Of a stretch of DNA of 35,336 nt, positions 7,490 through 15,923 are shown piece after piece. A program made the translations under genes and the position numbers. The stretch is from JAPUDS01 sp050258575 (GTDB lineage Bacteria > Patescibacteriota > Saccharimonadia > Saccharimonadales > Saccharimonadaceae): the NCBI GenBank assembly GCA_050258575.1, contig JBLMYZ010000046.1:1-35336 (forward strand), in the 5' to 3' direction. The notes beneath the pieces are model-generated. The model did no database searches. It was given only the letters and a program-made list of their open reading frames with translations, and had not been told where the DNA came from. Positions within the stretch are counted from its first letter, which is position 1; each line of letters begins with the position of its first letter.

Positions 7490-8722
7490 TCAAATCTGCC
7501 GCGCGTAAACAACCGTTCGACCGGTATCGCTACACACCGCACTATTTGATGTGGGACACGACACAAGCAACAACCACGGGGCCGTACTGTCCGGCGTTTC
7601 GAGAAGCTGATCATTGGATTCCTTTGTTGTGCCGCGTTCAATCTTGTACACCGAGTAGTTGTAGAGCGTGCTATCGCCGCGTTCGACACGAAGCGTATCA
7701 TTTAGCTTAAGCTCACCAAGTCGAGCAAAAACGCCGTCGTTTGCCGATGAGCCGACAAGCATGCTGACACCTGCCGCGCCAGTCCGAGCGCTGTCGTGGT
7801 ACCAGGCCGCATCATGGATATTGCTCGGAGCAAACAGTTGGCCTTGTTCGTTTTCGGCCGTTCGAGTCACTCGAGAGTGAATACCGAGCGAGTCAACGGT
7901 TAGAACGCGAGGTAACGAACCTGCTACCGTATGAGCGGCAACCTCTGCTTCAGTTGGTGCGCTTGTGTCGGGCGTAGTGTCGGTGCGCGACAGCACGGCA
8001 CTATGGACAGACAAAACCTCTTGCGCCGAGGCTTGAGAAGATACTCCGGTAGTAATGTTTGGTGTTTGCATGAGTTGTATAACGGTCATTATCCCTGTCA
8101 CTACCAGCCCTATCGTTGAAACGGTCATGAGCCGCGTGGGCTTGGTAACTCGCGCGTGCTTCGACGGTTTTTTTGCGGCGCTATGGGTACGGCGAAATTG
8201 CTTTTTGGAGGTTTTTTTGTGAAACAACGTCGGTAGACGGTGCGCTTTTTCAACAGGAGAGACCTCAGAAATATCAAATTCTGGTAGATTTTCAATAGCG
8301 GCTAGCTGAGCATCGTAATTTTCCTCTTTTGATGGCTTCGCGGGAGTAGTGTCGACCGCAGATGATGTCTGGGTCACCGGCGGTGAAAACAACTGCTTGG
8401 GAGCGTCTGGGATAATCGAGAAGTTGATATCGTGCGTCACTTGGCGCTGCGGCTTGCCTGCGGCGCGAAAAACCACAGTATCCTTTGGTAGTACTGGCGG
8501 CTCAAACACAATGGGCGGTGCGATCGCAGCCGGTGTATCGACTGGTGCCGCGGCAGGTGCTGGCGGCGGTGTCGATGTGACTGACGGTGTCGGCTGAGAC
8601 GAGGTGTTTCGTACTGTAACAGAGGGACGAGGTGTCTCCCGAGAAATACGCGGTAATGGCCGGACGGTGGTACCACGCGTCGGCAAGGATACAGCCCGGC
8701 GGCCATCCTGATCTTGTCTCAT
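7490..8722 (-). CDS. Sortase E/F-like protein lacking the catalytic His
   Basis: 410 aa: a Pro/Ser/Thr-rich cytoplasmic region (1-95), a basic stretch, one membrane helix (about 198-218), a linker and a C-terminal sortase fold (about 275-410). The domain follows class E/F sortases: SLGIHSRV, AAWYHDSARTGAAG, VFARLGELKLND, LLLVSC and GRTVVYAR. Cys389 and Arg402 are in place, but the VxGH motif reads MLVGSS, so the His aligns with Ser325 (codon TCA). Standard transpeptidation needs that His, so the protein is either inactive, perhaps binding sorting signals, or uses different chemistry. A good promoter lies at 8765-8793. Confidence 0.75.
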   Translation of the reverse strand: MRQDQDGRRAVSLPTRGTTVRPLPRISRETPRPSVTVRNTSSQPTPSVTSTPPPAPAAAPVDTPAAIAPPIVFEPPVLPKDTVVFRAAGKPQRQVTHDINFSIIPDAPKQLFSPPVTQTSSAVDTTPAKPSKEENYDAQLAAIENLPEFDISEVSPVEKAHRLPTLFHKKTSKKQFRRTHSAAKKPSKHARVTKPTRLMTVSTIGLVVTGIMTVIQLMQTPNITTGVSSQASAQEVLSVHSAVLSRTDTTPDTSAPTEAEVAAHTVAGSLPRVLTVDSLGIHSRVTRTAENEQGQLFAPSNIHDAAWYHDSARTGAAGVSMLVGSSANDGVFARLGELKLNDTLRVERGDSTLYNYSVYKIERGTTKESNDQLLETPDSTAPWLLLVSCPTSNSAVCSDTGRTVVYARQI

Positions 8723-8764
8723 ATTTTTAAGTCTCTCTTTTTGTTTGGTGTAGAACCTACGGGT

Positions 8765-8793
8765 ATGCTAGCAAACCGTAACCACTTTGTCAA
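8765..8793 (-). promoter_or_regulatory. Sigma-70-type promoter of the sortase-like gene
   Basis: -35 TTGACA (8788-8793), 17-nt spacer, -10 TAGCAT (8765-8770). This transcript would have a leader of about 35 nt. Confidence 0.75.
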
Positions 8794-8798
8794 CACAT

Positions 8799-9191
8799 TT
8801 AGCGTTTTGGCGTTGTAACTCGCGCCTCAGCACCATACTCAGGCAGAACAGCCGCGTCATTTTCACCAGTCGCCAACCGCTGCACACCTGTCTGCACCCA
8901 ATCTTCGCCACCTACGCCTACCACTGGTGCACCGAGCGAGTACGCAAGCGTGTTGATCGTCGTGATACCGATCCGTAAACCAGTAAAGCTCCCTGGACCA
9001 GCGTAGACGAACAGTCCGCGAAGCTGCGAAAAACGAGCCTGCTCTGCCGCCAAAAAGCTCTCCAGCCGGGCCAGCAGCTGGTGCGCTAGCTGACGATCAG
9101 CCTGCCAGACTGTTGTCGCTAGCACATCACCAGTCTCGCCTACCAGCACCATAGTTACCTCTGGACCGTCAGTTCTCAGACCAAGCAGCAT
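8799..9191 (-). CDS. tsaB: Short TsaB (t6A biosynthesis)
   Basis: The TsaB partner of TsaD in threonylcarbamoylation of tRNA A37. At 131 aa it keeps the N-terminal ASKHA half (MLLGLRTDGPE, then FVYAGPGSFTGLRIG, the family signature, and TINTLAYSLG) but lacks most of the C-terminal half; typical TsaB is about 220 aa. The start at 9191 is set by GAGGAGG just upstream and overlaps the end of tsaE, so the two are translationally coupled. No tsaD is in the window. Confidence 0.88.
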   Translation of the reverse strand: MLLGLRTDGPEVTMVLVGETGDVLATTVWQADRQLAHQLLARLESFLAAEQARFSQLRGLFVYAGPGSFTGLRIGITTINTLAYSLGAPVVGVGGEDWVQTGVQRLATGENDAAVLPEYGAEARVTTPKR

Positions 9192-9633
9192 ATGCCTCCT
9201 CGAGTTCTTTTGTACCTGGTTGGCACACAATCGTTCGCTCTGTTTCGCCTTCACCGTACGACAACTGCAACACATACCGCTGCGGCGGCAAAATACCCTC
9301 GACCACGTCAGCCCATTCGACCACTGTCACTACCTGCGGGTCAGCAAGCGACTCAGCGAGCTCATACGACAACACACCCGGGTCGTGCAGGCGGTAAAAA
9401 TCATAGTGATGCAGCTGTAGGCCCTCATGAGCCTCGTAGACGCGCGACAGTGTAAAGCTAGGGCTCTGGACGTCATCTTCAACACCCATTCCCCATGCGA
9501 GACCTTTTATAAAAGCTGTTTTACCAACCCCGACGTCGCCGCGCAGCTCTAACATACTGCCGCCCGGTAAGCGTTTCCCAAGCTCCTCGGCGAAGCGCTG
9601 GGTGTCTTGCAGTGACGTCGTTTTAACAATCAT
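9169..9633 (-). CDS. tsaE: TsaE, t6A biosynthesis ATPase
   Basis: The P-loop ATPase of the TsaBDE complex for tRNA t6A. 154 aa with Walker A GDVGVGKT (32-39), the segment SPSFTLSRVYE and the HHYDFYRL and VEWAD motifs of the family. The start at 9633 is chosen because a TATACT box lies 9 nt upstream; a longer frame to 9681 would cross it. It overlaps tsaB. Confidence 0.93.
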   Translation of the reverse strand: MIVKTTSLQDTQRFAEELGKRLPGGSMLELRGDVGVGKTAFIKGLAWGMGVEDDVQSPSFTLSRVYEAHEGLQLHHYDFYRLHDPGVLSYELAESLADPQVVTVVEWADVVEGILPPQRYVLQLSYGEGETERTIVCQPGTKELEEAYAAWSEN

Positions 9634-9642
9634 ATACGCCCC

Positions 9643-9648
9643 AGTATA
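9643..9648 (-). promoter_or_regulatory. -10 box of tsaE-tsaB
   Basis: TATACT, 9 nt before the tsaE ATG. Confidence 0.55.
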
Positions 9649-9709
9649 CCGAAAAACAGGGGTAACGAAAAGCCCGTACAATATCTAGCCGAAAGCATAA
9701 GAAATATCG

Positions 9710-9715
9710 TATACT
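9710..9715 (+). promoter_or_regulatory. -10 box of pilB-pilC
   Basis: TATACT, 8 nt before the pilB ATG at 9724. Confidence 0.6.
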
Positions 9716-9723
9716 AGAACTAT

Positions 9724-11505
9724 ATGAGACTTTCCGACGCAACCGTCGAGCAGCTACTGGTGGATAACGACAAAATCACCGACGCGAAGCTCGACGACCT
9801 CAAAGAACAGCAACGGCAAAACAACCGGCCGCTGCAAGATTTGGTGGTAAAAAACGATGTCGTCAACGAAAAAGTTCTGACGCAGCTGTATGCCAAATTT
9901 GCCGATATCCCCTTTGTCGAGCTCAACCCGAAAGAAGTCGACAAAGAAGTCATGCTGTCGCTCCCCGAAAAAATCTCACGCCAGTATAACGCCGTTGTGT
10001 TTGCCGACGACGGCAACGCCAAATCACTCGCTATGGAAGACCCGGACGATATGCAGGCTGTCGACTTTATTCAAAAGCAGATTGGTTCGGACTTTAAACT
10101 TTTTATCGCCACCAAAGAAAACATCCTCCAGACACTCGAGAACTTCCGAGACGGTATGGCAGAGGAGATCAACGATGTAGTCGCCGTCCAGGAAGAACAA
10201 GAGGTTCGCGATGAAGTCAGCGACGAAGATATCGCCGAAAACTCCCCGATCGCCAAAACCGTCAACCTTATCCTCGAGTTTGCGGTTCGCTCGAGCGCTT
10301 CAGATATCCATATTGAGCCGCGCGAGGAGTTTGTTCAAGTGCGCTACCGTATCGACGGGGTATTGCGCGAAGCCAACAAGCTGCCCCGAAACGTCATGGC
10401 AGCGCTCGTCAGTCGTATAAAGATTTTGTCTAACCTGAAAATCGACGAACGGCGCGTTCCTCAAGACGGCCGTTTCAAGGTCACTGTCGCCGGGAAACGT
10501 TATGCGTTACGCGTGTCGACACTGCCGATCTCTGAAGGCGAAAAAGTGGTGATGCGTATTTTGGACGAGTCAAATAAAGCTCTGACTCTCGAGGAGCTCG
10601 GCTACTGGGGCTGGTCTATCGACAAGATCAACGTAGCCATCCACCAACCATATGGTATGGTACTCGTCACCGGGCCAACTGGTTCCGGAAAATCCACTAG
10701 TCTGTACAGCGCGCTCACTATTTTGAATCAGCCAGATGTTAACATCTCAACCGTCGAAGACCCCGTCGAGTACAAAATCCAGGGCGCCAACCAAACGCAG
10801 GTCAACCCAACAGCCGGCATGACGTTCATCGCTGGGCTGCGCGCCCTGCTGCGTCAAGACCCAAACATCATCATGGTCGGCGAGATTCGCGACGCCGAAA
10901 CCGCCAACCTCGGCGTTCAGGCTGCCCTCACTGGACACCTCGTTTTTAGCACACTCCACACCAACAACGCCGCAACCTGTCTACCACGCCTACTCGACAT
11001 GGGGATCGAACCGTTCCTGATCGCCAGTACCGTGCGAGCCGTAGTGGGACAGCGCCTCGTGCGGCGGCTATGCAAAAACTGCCGCGAAGAGTATTCCCCA
11101 CAGAAAGCCGACGTCGATGTAATCGGTAAAATGTTTGGTGTGTCAAACGCAGCCAGCGTCCAACGCGTCCATGAACTCGAAAAAGTGGCAGCTCAGCAAG
11201 GGATCGGTGCGGATATTGGCGGAAAACTTTCCAGTACCGCTAGCTCGATCGCTCGGCTGTATCGCCCGCACCCAGAGGGATGCGACGAATGCGGCCACAG
11301 TGGTTACAAGGGTCGCATGGGTATCTACGAAGTCCTCGACAACTCGATTGCTGTACAGAAACTCATCGTTGCCAACGCCACCAGCAACACGATCCAGGAG
11401 CAAGCTATCAAGGAAGGGATGATGACCATGCAGGTCGATGGGTTTATCAAAGCCCTGCGAGGCCAAACGTCTATTGAAGAAATCTTAAGGGTAACGAGGG
11501 AATAA
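9724..11505 (+). CDS. pilB: PilB/GspE pilus assembly ATPase
   Basis: The cytoplasmic hexameric ATPase that powers type IV pilus extension. 593 aa with an N-terminal T2SSE-N/MshEN-like domain (1-140), the ASDIHIEP segment (about 192-199), Walker A GPTGSGKS (317-324), Walker B IIMVGEIRD (382-390) and a zinc-binding tetracysteine (C450, C453, C520, C523) typical of extension ATPases. It heads the pilus locus and is 3 nt from pilC. No PilT-like retraction ATPase is in the window. Confidence 0.96.
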   Translation: MRLSDATVEQLLVDNDKITDAKLDDLKEQQRQNNRPLQDLVVKNDVVNEKVLTQLYAKFADIPFVELNPKEVDKEVMLSLPEKISRQYNAVVFADDGNAKSLAMEDPDDMQAVDFIQKQIGSDFKLFIATKENILQTLENFRDGMAEEINDVVAVQEEQEVRDEVSDEDIAENSPIAKTVNLILEFAVRSSASDIHIEPREEFVQVRYRIDGVLREANKLPRNVMAALVSRIKILSNLKIDERRVPQDGRFKVTVAGKRYALRVSTLPISEGEKVVMRILDESNKALTLEELGYWGWSIDKINVAIHQPYGMVLVTGPTGSGKSTSLYSALTILNQPDVNISTVEDPVEYKIQGANQTQVNPTAGMTFIAGLRALLRQDPNIIMVGEIRDAETANLGVQAALTGHLVFSTLHTNNAATCLPRLLDMGIEPFLIASTVRAVVGQRLVRRLCKNCREEYSPQKADVDVIGKMFGVSNAASVQRVHELEKVAAQQGIGADIGGKLSSTASSIARLYRPHPEGCDECGHSGYKGRMGIYEVLDNSIAVQKLIVANATSNTIQEQAIKEGMMTMQVDGFIKALRGQTSIEEILRVTRE

Positions 11506-11508
11506 ACT

Positions 11509-12729
11509 ATGCCGCTATTTAACTACAGTGGCGTCGACAACGACAACAAGCCTGTAAAAGGCAGTGTTGAGGGTATGTCAAAGGACGCCGTATCAGAGGC
11601 ACTCACTAAACAAGGTATCAAATCAGCTCAGATTATCCTGGCTACGAACGAAAAAAAATCTGGACTGTCTCTGTTTCAGCCAAAAGTAAAGCAATCAGAT
11701 CTGGTGATCTTTACCCGTCAGCTCGCGACTATGGTGAGTGCAGGCGTACCACTGTTGCGGGCGCTCAACACTCTGCAGCAGCAGGTCGAAAACAAAAAGC
11801 TCAAAGAAGTCATCGGTGACGTCTGCCGTGACGTAGAGGGCGGCGCACAACTAGCCGACTCACTCGCCAAACACCCCGAAGTGTTCAGCGATATCTACAT
11901 CAACATGGTACGCGCCGGAGAGGCGGCCGGTATTGTTGATGAGATCTTAAAACGGCTCGCCACTCAAGAAGAAAAAACCGCCAGCATGCGCAAAAAAATC
12001 AAAAGCGCCTCAACTTACCCGCTCGTGCTGCTTGTTTTGACGGTTGTCGCCTTTTTTGGACTGATGATTTTCATCATCCCAACTATCGGCAACGTTCTCA
12101 AAGACCTCGGTGGACCTGATGCTGAGTTACCCGTAATGACCCAGATGATGCTCGACTTTAGCGATTTCATGGTGAAATACTGGTATATCATCATTGGTAT
12201 TATTGGCGTTATCATATTTTTCATCCGCCGCTACGCCAAAACAGAGACTGGACACCTGTTCTTTCACCGGATGGTACTCAAAATCCCGGTACTCAGTACG
12301 CTTATCACCAAAATCGCTGTCGCACGTTTTACTCGAACATTTTCCGCGCTTATTGGTGCAGGTGTGAGTGTCGTCGAAGCCCTGAAAGTCACCGCTCGGG
12401 CGCTTGGCAACAAAGTTTTTGAAAACGAAGTACTCGAAGCCACTCAGCGAGTGATTAACGGATCTCCCTTGTCAAAAGCTATCGAAGCTAGTGAACTTTT
12501 TCCAGCGATCGTTCCGCAGATGCTCGCCGTCGGCGAGGAAACCGGCCAGACAGACGTCGTGCTCGTCAAAGTCGCTGATTTTTACGACGAAGAAGTCGAC
12601 GCCACGATCGACAGCCTCAGCTCTATCCTCGAACCGGTGATGATCGTTATTATGGGCGGTGCAGTCGGACTGATTGCTGTGAACGTCATGGGTCCTATCG
12701 CCAGCATGAGCCAAAACATCGGAAACTAA
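11509..12729 (+). CDS. pilC: PilC inner-membrane platform protein
   Basis: The polytopic platform that couples PilB to pilin assembly. 406 aa, normal length, with two T2SSF repeats. The first contains FTRQLATMVSAGVPLLRAL and the second FTRTFSALIGAGVSVVEAL, each followed by membrane helices (about 170-195, 220-240 and 375-400). GAGGGAA precedes the start, in line with coupling to pilB. Confidence 0.96.
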   Translation: MPLFNYSGVDNDNKPVKGSVEGMSKDAVSEALTKQGIKSAQIILATNEKKSGLSLFQPKVKQSDLVIFTRQLATMVSAGVPLLRALNTLQQQVENKKLKEVIGDVCRDVEGGAQLADSLAKHPEVFSDIYINMVRAGEAAGIVDEILKRLATQEEKTASMRKKIKSASTYPLVLLVLTVVAFFGLMIFIIPTIGNVLKDLGGPDAELPVMTQMMLDFSDFMVKYWYIIIGIIGVIIFFIRRYAKTETGHLFFHRMVLKIPVLSTLITKIAVARFTRTFSALIGAGVSVVEALKVTARALGNKVFENEVLEATQRVINGSPLSKAIEASELFPAIVPQMLAVGEETGQTDVVLVKVADFYDEEVDATIDSLSSILEPVMIVIMGGAVGLIAVNVMGPIASMSQNIGN

Positions 12730-12737
12730 AAAAGCGC

Positions 12738-12765
12738 TTGACCTGGCGACGCTTATGGTTATAAT
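12738..12765 (+). promoter_or_regulatory. Strong promoter of the major pilin gene
   Basis: -35 TTGACC (12738-12743), 16-nt spacer, -10 TATAAT (12760-12765). The roughly 77-nt leader carries a hairpin (TTGTAG/CTACAA) near 12783-12798 and ends in AAGGAGGG. Confidence 0.85.
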
Positions 12766-12848
12766 TGTTGTCAGATACCTTTTTGTAGTTACCTACAACG
12801 GGGCTGTCCAAAATAAATTAAAGCTAAACCTTAAGGAGGGTGGGCACC

Positions 12849-13355
12849 ATGGTCTCACTTAAGAAAAATCAATCAGGTTTCACTATCGTGGAGCTTTTGA
12901 TTGTTATCGTAATCATCGGCATCTTGGCCGGATTGGTCATATCAACATTTGTCGGCGTACAGCAAAAAGCACGTAACAGCGAGCGCCAGACAGATATCAA
13001 CACCATATCCGGTCAGCTCGAAGCGTACTACGCCAAGAATAGCGGCTACCCGACATTGGCTAATATTAACAGCTTAACTTGGCGCAACGCCAATGAGATT
13101 AAAGTAGGAGACGCTAGCAAAGCTTTGGCAGACCCATCCAAGCCGGAAACCGATGAAGCCAGTCGCGTATTAGTCGGCACAACTACTGCCGGTAAATACG
13201 TATACACAACGACGCCAGCTTCTTGTGTCTCGCCAACGGACAGTAGTGGTGCCGCTACAGCATCAGGTACCTTCTGTACAGGCTACGTGTTGACGGCTAC
13301 GTACGAGGACAACAAATCTCCTCACGATACCTATGTCAAGAATAGTGCGAACTAG
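12849..13355 (+). CDS. Type IV pilin (likely major)
   Basis: 168 aa from the ATG at 12849. A class III leader MVSLKKNQSG is cut before F, giving FTIVELLIVIVIIGILAG with Glu at +5, the prepilin peptidase signature. QKARNSERQTDINTISGQLE and YYAKNSGYP are typical of CPR and Gram-positive pilins. Two Cys near residues 119 and 132 may form the D-region disulfide. It is called major because it has its own strong promoter, a strong Shine-Dalgarno site and a terminator directly behind it. A GTG at 12840 is too close to the AGGAGG. Confidence 0.93.
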   Translation: MVSLKKNQSGFTIVELLIVIVIIGILAGLVISTFVGVQQKARNSERQTDINTISGQLEAYYAKNSGYPTLANINSLTWRNANEIKVGDASKALADPSKPETDEASRVLVGTTTAGKYVYTTTPASCVSPTDSSGAATASGTFCTGYVLTATYEDNKSPHDTYVKNSAN

Positions 13356-13370
13356 TCGCTCCCCGCTCTA

Positions 13371-13406
13371 CCAAAAAAACAGCCGCGCCGCGCGGCTGTT
13401 TTTTGG
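13371..13406 (+). terminator. Rho-independent terminator after the pilin
   Basis: AAAAAACAGCCGCG pairs with CGCGGCTGTTTTTT; a GC-rich stem with a U-run. It isolates the pilin transcript from the minor pilin genes. Confidence 0.9.
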
Positions 13407-13412
13407 TATACT
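13407..13412 (+). promoter_or_regulatory. -10 box of the minor pilin genes
   Basis: TATACT, 15 nt before the ATG at 13428, so this transcript has a short leader. Confidence 0.5.
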
Positions 13413-13427
13413 GAAAACATAAGAAGT

Positions 13428-13820
13428 ATGCACAAAGAACAAACGACTGACGAAAATGGATTTACTATCGTTGAACTGATTGTGGCAATGATACTGTTCG
13501 GTATAGTCGTGATCACGGTCGGCATGCTTATAAATGTCCTGACGCAAATGAATAACTACACCAGCGACACCGTCACTGCTACCTCAATCGTGCAAAACAA
13601 AGTCGAAAGTCTAAGAAGCAAAGGTTATAACAGCGTACCGGTCGGTACAGTTGACTTCTCGAGCGAGCTCCCTGCAACACTTCCCCAACCCCGTTCTGCC
13701 CAATACGTTATCAGCCAGGTTTCTCTCCCTACCCGATCAATTACAGTCACTATAACCTACGGCGGGAAATCACACGTATATACGACGTTTATAGGAGAAC
13801 TCGGTGTCGCACAGTATTGA
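13428..13820 (+). CDS. Minor pilin, PilV/GspI-like
   Basis: 130 aa with an N-terminal prepilin signal (DENG then FTIVELIVAMILFGIVVI) and a small C-terminal beta domain. The size and the QNKVESLRSKGY stretch fit a PilV/GspI-type minor pseudopilin that helps prime the pilus tip. Its end overlaps the next minor pilin start by 17 nt, so the genes are coupled. Confidence 0.85.
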   Translation: MHKEQTTDENGFTIVELIVAMILFGIVVITVGMLINVLTQMNNYTSDTVTATSIVQNKVESLRSKGYNSVPVGTVDFSSELPATLPQPRSAQYVISQVSLPTRSITVTITYGGKSHVYTTFIGELGVAQY

Positions 13821-14481
13821 TACTTCCAAGGAACAAGGGTTCACGCTCGTCGAGCTTGTCACGGTTATTGTAGTGCTCGGCGCGCTGATGATCCCTATCG
13901 GGGTATTTACGACAAACTACTTCGGGGCGATGATTGCAAAAAACACCGAGGCCCAACTAGCAACCGAAGCTCAGATATTGCTTCGTTCAATAACTGAAGA
14001 GTTACGAACATCCTCGGCCATCCTTCCTGCGACTACCCTAACAGACCCTAACGAACCTGCCGAAGGTTGGACCACCAGCAACGACACAGTTGTTATCGTC
14101 ATATCCACCCCGGCGCTTGACGTCAATCGCTCTTTTATTACTGACTCGGTAACAAAATATCTCTATCAAAACCAGATCGTTTATTACACTGAAGGCAGCA
14201 ACCTCTACCGCCGTTACATATCGAACCCCGATGCTCCCGGCAACACCACCGTGACATCTTGCCCGCCAGCAAGTGCTACTTCGACCTGCCCAGCCGATAC
14301 GTTACTCACTAGCAACTTCTCGGATATGACGTTTGTCCTGTACGACCAGGATGACAACGTTACTACCGACATCACCTACGCTCGCTCGATCATCGTTAAC
14401 GTTAGTATGAAAAAACCCACGTTCGGCCGAGATATTGAGTACGCTAACGCCATGCGCATGACGATGAGGAATAAACTATGA
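13804..14481 (+). CDS. Minor pilin, PilW/GspJ-like
   Basis: 225 aa, GTG start with AGGAG 6 nt upstream inside the previous gene. The leader KEQG precedes FTLVELVTVIVVLGALMIP. The long C-terminal beta-rich domain has a Cys pair (in TSCPPAS and STCPAD). The size and position after the PilV-like gene match PilW/GspJ minor pilins. It overlaps the next gene by ATGA. Confidence 0.83.
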   Translation: MSHSIDTSKEQGFTLVELVTVIVVLGALMIPIGVFTTNYFGAMIAKNTEAQLATEAQILLRSITEELRTSSAILPATTLTDPNEPAEGWTTSNDTVVIVISTPALDVNRSFITDSVTKYLYQNQIVYYTEGSNLYRRYISNPDAPGNTTVTSCPPASATSTCPADTLLTSNFSDMTFVLYDQDDNVTTDITYARSIIVNVSMKKPTFGRDIEYANAMRMTMRNKL

Positions 14482-15872
14482 GACAACGTTGTCAAACAGG
14501 AGCTATCGTTCCGGTTATCCTCGTCTATCTGTTCTTTTTCCTTGCTATGGGTATTAGTACGCTTGTGCTAATCACCGCCAACTACACTATCGCCACAAAT
14601 GAGGATTTTCGCCTCCACGCCCAACTAGCGGCGGACGGCGGTGCTGATCGCGCTATCCAGCGCGTCAACGCCAACCCGCACGCCGTTGGCTCACTTTTAC
14701 TTACCGAACCGGAAGAGGAAGTGATGAACAACGGCCGAGTACGAACCACCTTTACGGTTTCAGTCGTAGACGATGCTGATCCTACAAAATATATCAAGTA
14801 TGTAACAGTAGTTGGAAAATCATACAGCCCCGCCAGTAGCACCACGCCGCGCAGCGAACGAAAATACAAAATCGTGCTGCGCGGCATAAGAAGCGGCAAT
14901 TTCTCAGTTGTCACGGGCGTCGGCGGTCTTATTATGTCAAATAGTGCCAAAATCGTCGCCGGTAACGTGTTTGTAAATGGTGCGATCACGATGTCAAATA
15001 CCGCCCAGATCGGTCAGACAGAGAAACCCGTAGAGGTGCGTGCTGCCAATATGAATTGTCCAACAGTGGCCGACAGCACCTATCCACGCCTCTGTACGCC
15101 GGCAGACGGAGCACCAGAACCTATACAATTTTCCAATAGCGCACATATTTACGGTAATGTGTATGCTAACAATCAAACAAACGGGGCAAACATGACAAAG
15201 AACGGGCTGCAGTCTGGCTCAGTCACCCCCATTGGTATGCCAGTACACGACCGTGCAGCTATGATTACCGCCGTCAATGCTACTGGACGCGTTTCTACGG
15301 GCACAGCACAAAGCTGCAAAGGCAAAAACGCTACTCGAAACTGGGACGCCGGGACTAAAATAACCGGCAACGTCTCCATTGAAAACGGTTGCACCGTCAC
15401 CGTCAGCGGCGATATCTGGATCACCGGTAACCTCTCCCTTACGCAAACTTCTGTCTTGAAGGTTGCCGAAGGTGTTACAACACCACCTGTTATCATGGTT
15501 GACGGCTCGAGCGGGGTTGATGTTAACAACTCCTCCATCTTAGCGTCGAACAGCGCCATGGTTGGTTTTCGCGTTATTACCTACTGGAGCGCAGCCGCCT
15601 GCCAACCAAACTGCGCTGATGTTACTGGTACGGTACTCAAAAACAGCCAAGGCACCACGACCATCTCGATCCGAAACGGCGGTTCAGGCCCAAACACCGA
15701 GTTTTACGCCAAATGGTCAACTGTCAGCGTTGGCAACTCTGGTGATATTGGCGCAGTCGTTGGCCAAACTGTCAACCTCAATAACTCAGCCATGATTATT
15801 TTCGGCGTTTCTGTCAGTGGATCTACCGAACCAAGCGCCTGGGCGGTCCAATCTTACCAACGACTGTACTAA
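14478..15872 (+). CDS. PilX-like protein with NSA-repeat domain
   Basis: 464 aa. One N-terminal membrane helix (about 9-33) follows QTGA, resembling PilX N-termini rather than a strict GFxxxE pilin. The rest is a secreted domain with recurring asparagine/serine turns (SNSAKI, SNTAQI, SNSAHI, NSSILASNSAM, NNSAMI) alternating with GNV-type strands, suggesting a beta-helix or polymer-forming fold. The gene is coupled to the minor pilins by ATGA. It may be a pilus tip or adhesin component (inference). Confidence 0.6.
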   Translation: MRQRCQTGAIVPVILVYLFFFLAMGISTLVLITANYTIATNEDFRLHAQLAADGGADRAIQRVNANPHAVGSLLLTEPEEEVMNNGRVRTTFTVSVVDDADPTKYIKYVTVVGKSYSPASSTTPRSERKYKIVLRGIRSGNFSVVTGVGGLIMSNSAKIVAGNVFVNGAITMSNTAQIGQTEKPVEVRAANMNCPTVADSTYPRLCTPADGAPEPIQFSNSAHIYGNVYANNQTNGANMTKNGLQSGSVTPIGMPVHDRAAMITAVNATGRVSTGTAQSCKGKNATRNWDAGTKITGNVSIENGCTVTVSGDIWITGNLSLTQTSVLKVAEGVTTPPVIMVDGSSGVDVNNSSILASNSAMVGFRVITYWSAAACQPNCADVTGTVLKNSQGTTTISIRNGGSGPNTEFYAKWSTVSVGNSGDIGAVVGQTVNLNNSAMIIFGVSVSGSTEPSAWAVQSYQRLY

Positions 15873-15887
15873 TCGATCCTTTTTCGT

Positions 15888-15893
15888 TATACT
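15888..15893 (+). promoter_or_regulatory. -10 box before pilM
   Basis: TATACT, 30 nt before the pilM ATG. Confidence 0.45.
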
Positions 15894-15923
15894 AACCATA
15901 AGGATTTTAGTGGGCATCTAGAA

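Noticed and set aside
10071..10265. A small frame opposite pilB
   Set aside because: One of several antisense shadows in the long pilB gene without any supporting signal.
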